Source: Synechococcus sp. 8F6
GTDB taxonomy: Bacteria; Cyanobacteriota; Cyanobacteriia; PCC-6307; Cyanobiaceae
Reading direction: 5' to 3'
Assembly (NCBI RefSeq): GCF_002252665.1
Contig: NZ_NQKZ01000010.1
Coordinates: 1-64,000, forward strand
Length of the DNA: 64,000 nt
Position 1 is the first letter of the stretch; each line of letters starts with the position of its first letter. Positions 57,421 through 64,000 of the stretch are shown one piece after another. A program made the position numbers and the translations under genes. Below the pieces are notes generated by a model. The model was not told the DNA's origin, did not search any database, and saw only the letters and a program-made list of their open reading frames with translations.

Positions 57421-58388
57421 CGAGCCTCCACTCCAGCAGACGGCCCTGCGGCGGCCCACACCGTTTCAGGATCGGCACTGGCGAGGCCCCCCGGCGCCTG
57501 CCAGCCCGGCGCCAGACCCGGCGCCACGGGCGTGGGGCCCTCGGCCTGCAGGGCCGCCAGATGGTCGAGCCAGCGCCAACCGATGCCGGTTTCAAAGGCG
57601 GTGCTCAGCATCAGCCGCGGGGCACCCCGCTCCAGGGCCGCCAGCAGCTTCCGAGGATCTCCCTCCTGGCTGGGCCGGCGCACCTGCCAGCCGGGCCAGC
57701 TCTGGCGCAGGGCTGGCTGGCATTGCAGCGATTCATCGAGGGCCACCGGCAGGCGATCGGCCAGGGCCGCCAGACCGGCCTGGTCGGCGGGATCGAGGGG
57801 CTGCTCCAGCCACTGCAGCCGCGGCTCGCGGGACAGCCGCTCGGCCCAAGCGGCCGCGGTGGGCCGGTCCCAGCCGCCATTGGCATCGAGGCGCAACCGC
57901 GCCGCTGCCGGCAGCCGCTGAAGCAGCTGCTCCAGCAGCTCCCGCTCGAGGGGATCAGCAAACACGGCCACCTTCCACTTGAACACGGTCGCCGGGGCGC
58001 CGCGATCGAGGGCCTCCAACACCGCCGGCCCGGCCGGCAGCAGCTGGGCCGATGCCGGCGCCGCCAGCCAGCGGCGCTGCGGCAGTCCATCGAGCTCCGC
58101 CAGGGCGGCTCCCAGGGCGAAGGCAAGGGCAGCTGGCAGATCGCCGGCCGTCAGCGCTGCCTCCAGGCCGTGGCGGGGATGGCTGGATCCGAGGGCCTCG
58201 ATCACCGCGGCCACCGGCTCCAGCTGCCCATCCAATGGGGCCGCCTCGCCCCAGCCTGCGCCCCCCTGCTCCCCCTGCAGCCGCAGCAGCCAGCCGCGCC
58301 GCTGGTGCACCGTGCCCGCCGCCGTGGCCAGGGGCTGGGGCAGGGCAAAGCCAAAGGGCCGCCACTGCAGGCGGATCAAGCCGGCCAC
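57417..58388 (-). CDS. menC: o-Succinylbenzoate synthase
   Basis: A 323-residue enolase-superfamily enzyme. FKWKVAVFADPLERELLEQL contains the catalytic-Lys strand, RLRLDANGGWDRPTAAAWAE and WLEQPLDPADQAGL hold metal-binding acids, and ALDESLQ follows. GTG 58388 starts MAGLIRLQWRPFG; TTG 58379 forms a TTGA overlap with the menA stop and is also possible. Coupled to menE. Confidence 0.9.
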   Translation of the reverse strand: MAGLIRLQWRPFGFALPQPLATAAGTVHQRRGWLLRLQGEQGGAGWGEAAPLDGQLEPVAAVIEALGSSHPRHGLEAALTAGDLPAALAFALGAALAELDGLPQRRWLAAPASAQLLPAGPAVLEALDRGAPATVFKWKVAVFADPLERELLEQLLQRLPAAARLRLDANGGWDRPTAAAWAERLSREPRLQWLEQPLDPADQAGLAALADRLPVALDESLQCQPALRQSWPGWQVRRPSQEGDPRKLLAALERGAPRLMLSTAFETGIGWRWLDHLAALQAEGPTPVAPGLAPGWQAPGGLASADPETVWAAAGPSAGVEAR

Positions 58389-59329
58389 CAGCGCCCCAGG
58401 GCCAGACCCAAGGCCAACCCCAACCCATTGAGCGCCTGGAAGCGCAGGGCAAGAAACTTGCTGCCGGCGATGCGCTCCGGGTGGCGATGCTGCTGCTGCA
58501 GCAGGCGAATCAGATCCCGGGCCGGCGGCAGACCCACCACCCCCAGCAGGGCCGTGAGGGGCCACTGGCCCACCAGCACCGGCGCCCATTGCAAGGCCAG
58601 GGCACCGGCCACAAACCAGGGCACCAGTGCCGCCGCAAGGCCCGTGCCCAGGTGCACCACGGGCGAGCGCTTGCCGTTGGCGGCGTCCTCCTCCACCTGG
58701 TGGAAATGAGAGCAGAACAGCACCAGGGTGGTGGCCAGGGCGGGACCGCTGCCCAACAGCAGGGCCGTGCCCCAGGGAATGGCCAGGGTGCTGGCAGCGC
58801 CAGACGGCGCCAGAGCGAGCAGGGCGGCGGCGGTGGCCAGCGGACCGAAGGCGATCCAGCAGAGGGGCTCCCCGAGGCCGCGGTAGCCCAGGCGAAAGGG
58901 CGGCCCCTGATACACATACCCAAGCCCGCAGCAGGCCAGCACCAGGGCCAGCACCGCCGGCGTGCTGCGCCAGGCCACCAGGGCCATCAGGGCCAGGCCC
59001 AGCAGCAGGCAGCCGTTGGCCAGCAGGGCCACCCGATCCCGCCGCCCGGTGAGATTCACCACCGAATGGGGTTTGCCGTGGGTGTCGACGCCGGTGTCGG
59101 CATCAAACACATCGTTGGCCAGGTTTTCCCAGACCAGTAGCAGCACTGCCGCCAGCAGGAACAGCAGCAGCTGCTCGACGCGCACCTGCTCTCCCCGGCC
59201 AAAGCGCCAGCCGGCGGCCAGCAGCACCGGCATCACCGCCACGGCATACATGGGCCATTTGATCGCCGCCTTCCAAAGCAGGCGTCGATCCGGGTGGCTG
59301 GCGTAACGGCTTGCGACGACCTTGGACAC
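58376..59329 (-). CDS. menA: 1,4-dihydroxy-2-naphthoate phytyltransferase (UbiA family)
   Basis: A 317-residue membrane prenyltransferase attaching the phytyl chain in phylloquinone synthesis. The first Asp-rich motif is NLANDVFDADTGVDTHGKP; the second region reads HFHQVEEDAANGKRSPVV. About eight helices. GTG 59327-59329 start. Divergent from menF across 44 bases. Confidence 0.92.
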   Translation of the reverse strand: MSKVVASRYASHPDRRLLWKAAIKWPMYAVAVMPVLLAAGWRFGRGEQVRVEQLLLFLLAAVLLLVWENLANDVFDADTGVDTHGKPHSVVNLTGRRDRVALLANGCLLLGLALMALVAWRSTPAVLALVLACCGLGYVYQGPPFRLGYRGLGEPLCWIAFGPLATAAALLALAPSGAASTLAIPWGTALLLGSGPALATTLVLFCSHFHQVEEDAANGKRSPVVHLGTGLAAALVPWFVAGALALQWAPVLVGQWPLTALLGVVGLPPARDLIRLLQQQHRHPERIAGSKFLALRFQALNGLGLALGLALGRWWPA

Positions 59330-59373
59330 AGGGATGGGGGCCGCAGGCGGCAGCCGCTGCAGGACCCATACAT

Positions 59374-60843
59374 TTGAGCAGCTCTTCGTCGCGGCAACGG
59401 CCCCTTCTGGTGCAGGCCTCCCCTTCCTTCACCGATTCCTCGGGTGATTCGTTCACCCAGCTGCTGGCCCTCGCCAACGAACAGGCACGCCAGCTGGAGG
59501 AGGACGGCGTGCTCAGCCTGGCGCTGCCCCTGGCCGGCGGCGACCCGATGCTGCTGCTGCCCCACCTCGAACCCACCGGTGGCGACGGCTTCCGCTTTCT
59601 CTGGGATGGCGCTCCCGGGCTCTGCATCGCCGCCGCCGGCCGCACCAACAGCCTGGAGCTGAGCGGGCCCCGACGCTTCGAGCTGGCCCAACGCTTTGCC
59701 AGTGCCAGCCTCAGCCGCCTGGCCACCGCTTCCCAAGGGCCGCCCCTGGCCAGGCCGCGGGTGCTGCTGGCCTTCGCCTTCTTCGATGCGCCCCTGCAGA
59801 GCGAACCGGGTGGGGTGCCGGGAGTGCAGGCCGTGCTGCCGCGCTGGCAACTCAGCCGCCAGGGCCAGCATTGCTGGCTGCGTCTGCAGCGTGCCATCGG
59901 CGGCGAGGTGACGCCGCGGCAGCTGGCCGAAGAGCTCTGGGAGCAGGCTCGCCGCCTGGAGCGGCTGGTGGTGGATCCCATCCCAGCCGATCGTGCACAA
60001 GCCAACCGGGTGGGCCTGCGCTGGAGCTCCAGCTGGCAGGAGCGCTACCGCTCCGCCGTGGCGGAGGCCCTGGCCCGGGTGGATCGGGGCGAACTGGAAA
60101 AAGTGGTGCTGGCCGTGCGCCAGGAGCTGCGCCTTGACGCCACTCCCGACCCCCTGGAGCTGCTGAGCCCCCTGCGGCGCCACCAGAGCGGCAGCTGCCG
60201 CTTCCTCTGGCAGCGGTGTCAGGGAGCCGCCCTGATCGGGGCCTCACCGGAGCGGCTGCTCACGGTGCGGCAGGGTCAGCTGCGCTGCGATGCCCTGGCA
60301 GGCACGGCCCCAGCAGGCGATCAGGCCGCGGCCCTGCTGCACTCCGACAAGGATCGCCACGAACACGAGCTGGTAGTGGACACCATCACCGCCGTGCTGG
60401 CGCAAGTGGGCCTCCGCCCCCGCCGGCCACGCCACCCGCGCCTGGCGCGCCACGGCCAGCTGGTGCACCTGCACACCCCGATCACGGCGGCCCTGGGCCC
60501 GCAGCAACCCCTCGCCATCGCCGCGGCCCTCCATCCCACCCCCGCCGTCGCCGGGCTACCGCGGCGCGAAGCCATGGCCTGGCTGCGCAGCCTGGAGCCG
60601 TTTGAGCGGGGCCACTACGCCGCACCGATCGGCTGGATCGACAGCGCCGGCGACGCCGACCTGCGGGTGGCCATCCGCAGCGGCACCCTGCGGGGCGATC
60701 GGCTCGAACTCACCGCAGGGGCGGGGCTGGTGCGGGGCTCCACGGTGGAGCGGGAGCTGCAGGAGGTGGCCCTCAAGCTGGGTGTGCTGCAGCAGCAGCT
60801 CAACCTGCCAGCTCAGCTGCGCAGCAGCCGCTCGATCACCTGA
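59374..60843 (+). CDS. menF: Isochorismate synthase
   Basis: A 489-residue chorismate-utilising enzyme that opens the phylloquinone branch. [49 protein letters not shown] and [17 protein letters not shown] match the family; [15 protein letters not shown] and [20 protein letters not shown] complete it. TTG 59374 ([10 protein letters not shown]) is the most likely start. It overlaps the gshB end by 31 bases, tail to tail. Confidence 0.92.
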   Translation: MSSSSSRQRPLLVQASPSFTDSSGDSFTQLLALANEQARQLEEDGVLSLALPLAGGDPMLLLPHLEPTGGDGFRFLWDGAPGLCIAAAGRTNSLELSGPRRFELAQRFASASLSRLATASQGPPLARPRVLLAFAFFDAPLQSEPGGVPGVQAVLPRWQLSRQGQHCWLRLQRAIGGEVTPRQLAEELWEQARRLERLVVDPIPADRAQANRVGLRWSSSWQERYRSAVAEALARVDRGELEKVVLAVRQELRLDATPDPLELLSPLRRHQSGSCRFLWQRCQGAALIGASPERLLTVRQGQLRCDALAGTAPAGDQAAALLHSDKDRHEHELVVDTITAVLAQVGLRPRRPRHPRLARHGQLVHLHTPITAALGPQQPLAIAAALHPTPAVAGLPRREAMAWLRSLEPFERGHYAAPIGWIDSAGDADLRVAIRSGTLRGDRLELTAGAGLVRGSTVERELQEVALKLGVLQQQLNLPAQLRSSRSIT

Positions 60844-61775
60844 TCTGCCAGGGGAATCCCCCCCAACCGCTCCACCTCCCGCACACCGGTGGGGCTGGTC
60901 ACGTTGATCTCACTGAGCCGGCCATCGATCACATCGATGCCCACAAAGAACAGGCCTTCGGCCTTCAGGGCCGGCGCCAGTTCGGCGCAGATGTGGCGCT
61001 CCTGATCGGTGAGCTCGGTGGCCTCGGGCTGGCCGCCCACGGCCAGGTTGCTGCGGAATTCGCCGCCGCTCGGCACCCGGTTGACCGCCCCCAGCGGCTC
61101 CCCATCCACCAACAGGATCCGCTTGTCGCCAGCGCTCACTCCAGCCAGGAAGGACTGCACCATCACCGGCAGCTGCTCCTGGCCTGTCACCAGCTCCAGC
61201 AGCGCCCGCAGGCCTGGGGTGCTGGCGGAGGCAAACACCACCCCCTGACCGGCCCGCCCGCCCAGAGGCTTGAGCACCACCTCGCCGTGCTCGGCCGTGA
61301 AGGCAGCCAGCGTTTCCACCCGGCTGGCCACCAGGGTGGGCGCCATCAGGTGGCTCCAGCGCAGGGAACTGAGCTTCTCGTTCCAGGCTCGCAGCCCCGC
61401 CGGGCTGTTCAGCACCCGCACCCCCTGGCGCTCACCCAGCTCCAGCAGATGGGTGGCATAGAGGTAGGCCTCATCCACGGGCGGGTCCTTGCGCATCCAC
61501 ACGCGCGGAAAGGCCGTGAGGGGGAGGCGCTGCGCCTCCCCCAGGCGATACCAGGGTTCGCCGGCCTGGGGCTGGCCTTCGGGCCGGGATTCCAGAGGCT
61601 GGGCCACCACCCAGGCGCCATGGCCTCCAGGCGCATCGGCCGCCGACAGATCCGCCAGGTTGCACACCCACACCTGCTCGCCAGCCCGGAGGGCCGCCTG
61701 CATCAGGGCGACGCTGGAATCCTTGGCAGGGTTGAGCCGCGCAATCGGATCGATCACGAACAGTTGGGAAGCCAC
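60813..61775 (-). CDS. gshB: Glutathione synthetase
   Basis: A 320-residue ATP-grasp enzyme joining glycine to gamma-glutamylcysteine. [57 protein letters not shown] (ATP loop) and [20 protein letters not shown] are typical. It starts three bases after grxC, so the two glutathione genes form an operon. Confidence 0.95.
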   Translation of the reverse strand: MASQLFVIDPIARLNPAKDSSVALMQAALRAGEQVWVCNLADLSAADAPGGHGAWVVAQPLESRPEGQPQAGEPWYRLGEAQRLPLTAFPRVWMRKDPPVDEAYLYATHLLELGERQGVRVLNSPAGLRAWNEKLSSLRWSHLMAPTLVASRVETLAAFTAEHGEVVLKPLGGRAGQGVVFASASTPGLRALLELVTGQEQLPVMVQSFLAGVSAGDKRILLVDGEPLGAVNRVPSGGEFRSNLAVGGQPEATELTDQERHICAELAPALKAEGLFFVGIDVIDGRLSEINVTSPTGVREVERLGGIPLADQVIERLLRS

Positions 61776-61778
61776 CGC

Positions 61779-62039
61779 TCAGCTCGCCAGCAGGGCGTCG
61801 AGCTGGCCGGAGCGCTCGAGGGCATGCAGATCGTCGCAACCGCCCACGTGCTGGCCGTTGATGAACGCTTGGGGCACGCTGCGCCGCCCCCCGCTCTTGG
61901 CGGCCATCGCCGCGCGGGCCGCCTCATCGCCATCGATCACGTGCTCGGTGTAGGCCACACCCTTGCGATCGAGCAGGGCCTTGGCACGAATGCAAAAGGG
62001 ACAAAACCGCCAGGTGTAGATCTCAACCGTTGCCGCCAT
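61779..62039 (-). CDS. grxC: Glutaredoxin 3
   Basis: An 86-residue dithiol glutaredoxin: EIYTWRFCPFCIRAKALLDR with the CPFC active site, RSVPQAFINGQHVGGCDDLH with the cis-Pro and GG glutathione site. Reduces disulfides and glutathionylated proteins. First gene of grxC-gshB. Confidence 0.95.
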   Translation of the reverse strand: MAATVEIYTWRFCPFCIRAKALLDRKGVAYTEHVIDGDEAARAAMAAKSGGRRSVPQAFINGQHVGGCDDLHALERSGQLDALLAS

Positions 62040-62097
62040 CGGGGCCTCTGTGCAGGTGCACTGATCCTAGAAGTGACCCGAGTGAGGTTTCTGAGCA

Positions 62098-62117
62098 ACC
62101 ATGGTCAGTACCATGGT
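62098..62117 (+). promoter_or_regulatory. Paired ACCATGGT palindromes before the antitoxin gene
   Basis: Two perfect eight-base palindromes ACCATGGT (62098-62105 and 62110-62117) lie 12 bases apart, about one DNA turn, and CCATGGT recurs at the antitoxin start (62151). Phd-family antitoxins repress their own operon through short paired palindromes, so this is a plausible operator. Confidence 0.45.
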
Positions 62118-62151
62118 CATCACGACCTCCAGCTATCACGGGAGCAGCGCC

Positions 62152-62382
62152 ATGGTCCGGCAGATCAGCGCCAGCCAGTTCAAGGCCCGCTGCCTTGGTC
62201 TGATGGACGATGTCGCCCGCAGTGGCGAAACCCTGGTCATCACCAAGAACGGGCAGCCCGTAGCGGAGCTGCATCCCTGCCGAGGTGGTCGCCGCACCGA
62301 TCCTTTTGGCCTGCACCTCTCCACCCGCCTCGACGGTGACGTGATGGCGCCCCTGGATGAGCCCTGGGATGTTCTGCAGTGA
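62152..62382 (+). CDS. Phd/YefM-family antitoxin
   Basis: A 76-residue protein: MVRQISASQFKARCLGLMDD, VARSGETLVITKNGQPVAEL, the Phd fold that binds DNA, then a flexible tail RTDPFGLHLS for toxin binding. ATG 62152 gives the family N-terminus; two ATGs 40-51 bases upstream are in the operator-like repeats. The stop overlaps the toxin's GTG start (GTGA). Confidence 0.88.
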   Translation: MVRQISASQFKARCLGLMDDVARSGETLVITKNGQPVAELHPCRGGRRTDPFGLHLSTRLDGDVMAPLDEPWDVLQ

Positions 62383-62780
62383 TCCTGCTGGACACCCACG
62401 TGCTGCTGTGGCTGGACCGTGATGACGCCCAGCTCGGTAGCCAAGCCAGACAGGCCATCCGCGAAGCCTGGGAGCACGGTCAAGTGGCCGTCAGTGCCAT
62501 CAGCTTCTGGGAGGCCGCCATGCTGGAACGCCGAGGGCGCATCCAGCTCGGCCTGCCGCCCGCGCGCTGGCGCGCCGATTGGCTGGAAGCCGGCCTGCTC
62601 GAACTGCCCCTCGAGGGCGGCGTCGCCCTGCAAGCCGTGGAGCTGGACGCCTTCCATGCCGATCCTGCGGACCGCTTCATTGCGGCCACGGCGATCTGGC
62701 ACCGCGCCACCCTGCTCACAGCGGATCAAGCCATTCTCAACTGGGCAGGCTCCCTGGAGCGATTGGACGGGCGCCACTGA
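62379..62780 (+). CDS. PIN-domain toxin paired with a Phd antitoxin
   Basis: A 133-residue PIN ribonuclease: MILLDTHVLLWLDRDDAQLG (first Asp), ISFWEAAMLERRG (Glu) and DPADRFIAATAIWHRATLLT (later Asp residues). This subtype usually partners Phd-like antitoxins, as here. GTG start coupled to the antitoxin. It is unlike the VapC at 7045 and so a separate acquisition. Confidence 0.88.
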   Translation: MILLDTHVLLWLDRDDAQLGSQARQAIREAWEHGQVAVSAISFWEAAMLERRGRIQLGLPPARWRADWLEAGLLELPLEGGVALQAVELDAFHADPADRFIAATAIWHRATLLTADQAILNWAGSLERLDGRH

Positions 62781-62828
62781 TGGCGCCACTGATACGGTCA
62801 GACCATCAGCAACCCTGCGCACCCCGCC

Positions 62829-63984
62829 GTGACCGCCGCCAGCACCCCCGCTGCCGCCCTGCTCGACCTCACCGACTTCAAACGCGACCTCTCCGAGCTC
62901 ACCGACCGCCTGGGCAACGCCCAGGACTGTCTTTGACGTACCGGCACTGAAAGCACGGCAGCAGCACCTCGAGCAACTGGCCTCCCAACCCGACTTCTGG
63001 GACGACCAGAAGCAGGCCCAAGCCAAGATGCGCCAGCTCGATGAGGTGAAGGCCCAACTCGAACAGCTGGGCCAGTGGCAGGCGGCGGTCGCCGACGGCG
63101 AAGCCACCCTGGAGCTCTACGGCCTGGAGCCCGACGACGACCTGCTGGCCGAATCCAACACCGCTCTGCAGAAGCTGCGCGCCGACCTCGATCGTTGGGA
63201 ACTGGAGCGCCTGCTCTCCGGCCCCTACGACAAGGAGGGCGCCGTGATCAGCATCAACGCCGGCGCCGGCGGCACCGACGCTCAGGACTGGGCCCTGATG
63301 TTGATGCGGATGTACACCCGCTGGGCGGAAGACCACGGCATGAAGCTGACCGTGGACGAACTCAGCGAGGGGGAAGAAGCGGGCATCAAAAGCTGCACGA
63401 TCGAGATCGAGGGCCGCTACGCCTACGGCTACCTACGCAACGAGAAGGGCACGCACCGGCTGGTGCGCATCAGCCCCTTCAACGCCAACGACAAGCGCCA
63501 GACCAGCTTCGCGGGTGTGGAGGTGATGCCCAACATCGAGGCGGAGGTGAAGCTCGACATCCCCGACAAGGACCTGGAAATCACCACCTCGCGCTCGGGT
63601 GGAGCCGGCGGCCAGAACGTCAACAAGGTGGAAACGGCCGTGCGCATCCTGCACATCCCCACCGGCCTGGCCGTGCGCTGCACCCAGGAGCGCTCCCAGC
63701 TGCAAAACAAAGAGAAGGCGATGGCCCTGCTGATGGCCAAACTGCTGGTGATTGCCCAGGAGCAGCGGGCCGCCGAGATCGCCGACATCCGCGGCGACAT
63801 CGTGGAAGCGGCCTGGGGCAACCAGATCCGCAACTACGTGTTTCACCCGTACCAGATGGTGAAAGATCTGCGCACCCAGCACGAAACCACCGATGTGCAG
63901 GGCGTGATGGACGGCGACATTGATCCCTTCATCCAGAGCCTGCTGCATGCTGGCGTCGAGGTGGGAGCAAGCGGCGATGACTGA
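62829..63984 (+). CDS. prfB: Peptide chain release factor 2, with programmed +1 frameshift
   Basis: A full RF2 read as two segments, 62829-62933 then 62935-63984, 384 residues. The first segment starts at GTG ([20 protein letters not shown]) and stops in frame at TGA 62934-62936; shifting one base past CTT at 62931 continues as [20 protein letters not shown]. The GGQ motif for peptide release is in [12 protein letters not shown], and SPF for stop recognition in [10 protein letters not shown]. The ATG at 63028 is internal to RF2, not its start. Overlaps the next gene's start. Confidence 0.95.
62931..62937 (+). other. prfB programmed frameshift site
   Basis: CTT TGA C, the standard RF2 slippery site, with AGGA at 62923-62926 acting as the internal Shine-Dalgarno-like stimulator four bases before it. 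Low RF2 makes the ribosome pause at TGA and slip +1, giving autoregulation. Confidence 0.93.
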
Positions 63985-64000
63985 CGACCCAGGCCCTCCG
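63977..64000 (+). CDS. Start of the gene after prfB (cut by the window edge)
   Basis: ATG 63977 overlaps the prfB stop by eight bases and reads MTDDPGPP before the sequence ends. Overlap of this kind is common here, so a coupled downstream gene is likely; eight residues cannot identify it. Confidence 0.4.

Noticed and set aside
63028-63984. RF2 as a short gene starting at ATG 63028
   Set aside because: The upstream segment with CTTTGAC restores the full N-terminal domain, so the short form is only a fragment.

Overview
The window comes from a GC-rich picocyanobacterium, most likely of the Cyanobium / alpha-cyanobacterial Synechococcus group. This is inferred from content: photosystem II D2 (psbD), Ycf3, Ycf34, phytoene synthase and desaturase, Mg-protoporphyrin IX methyltransferase, seven NDH-1 subunits (ndhM, F, D, E, G, I, A and H make eight loci), RpaA and RpaB, and a phylloquinone pathway. 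Genes are tightly packed on both strands, GTG and TTG starts are common, and start/stop overlaps (ATGA, GTGA, TGATG) are frequent. I see no rRNA, CRISPR array, prophage or insertion sequence. One tRNA (Asn-GTT) is present. No gene-free stretch reaches 300 bases; the longest is about 298 bases upstream of rpaA.

Layout. 1-7.1 kb: psbD (cut by the window edge), a small conserved protein, an ECF-like ATPase, tRNA-Asn with a clear terminator, rpaA, then holB-tmk-copper ATPase on the minus strand, and ycf3. 7.0-7.8 kb: a VapBC toxin-antitoxin pair. 7.8-14.3 kb: radA, rpaB and the lipid operon plsX-fabH-fabD-plsC. 14.2-18.4 kb: a minus-strand set (ycf34-tsaB-DUF218) back to back with the CCA-adding enzyme, then an RRM RNA-binding protein and a hydrolase. 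18.4-23.8 kb: crtP-crtB (carotenoids), ndhM, a DUF3172 protein, rbcR and an NnrU/Z-ISO-like membrane protein. 23.9-30.5 kb: ndhF and ndhD separated by two long perfect hairpins, a LapA-domain protein, scpA and a sugar nucleotidyltransferase. 30.5-39.7 kb: metF, a PedR-like regulator, an unlisted 54-residue protein, and a long minus-strand run DUF3352-sixA-gltA-ndhA-ndhI-ndhG-ndhE-nadK-CYTH. 39.7-49.9 kb: rhodanese, hrcA, trpB, a SUI1-type factor, cysC, an AI-2E family permease, purE, nagA, a TerB-like/Coq4-like protein, chlM, an AlkB homologue and a pseudouridine synthase homologue. 49.9-64 kb: an Rre1/Ycf29-type regulator, a secreted protein, cysteine desulfurase, a membrane protein, rsmH, ndhH, the DHNA-CoA thioesterase, a TM2 protein, menE-menC-menA facing menF, gshB-grxC, a Phd/PIN toxin-antitoxin pair, and prfB with its programmed frameshift.

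Themes. The core of the window is photosynthetic electron transport: plastoquinone reduction by NDH-1, phylloquinone for photosystem I, carotenoid and chlorophyll synthesis, and four regulators known to respond to light or redox state (RpaA, RpaB, PedR-like, Rre1-like). Most of the window is ordinary housekeeping. The most unusual items are the TerB-like plus Coq4-like protein beside chlM, the two strong hairpins between ndhF and ndhD, a layered terminator-like hairpin immediately before the RNA-binding protein, a probable CTG start coupled to the preceding stop, and a RluA-family protein whose catalytic aspartate position is glycine.
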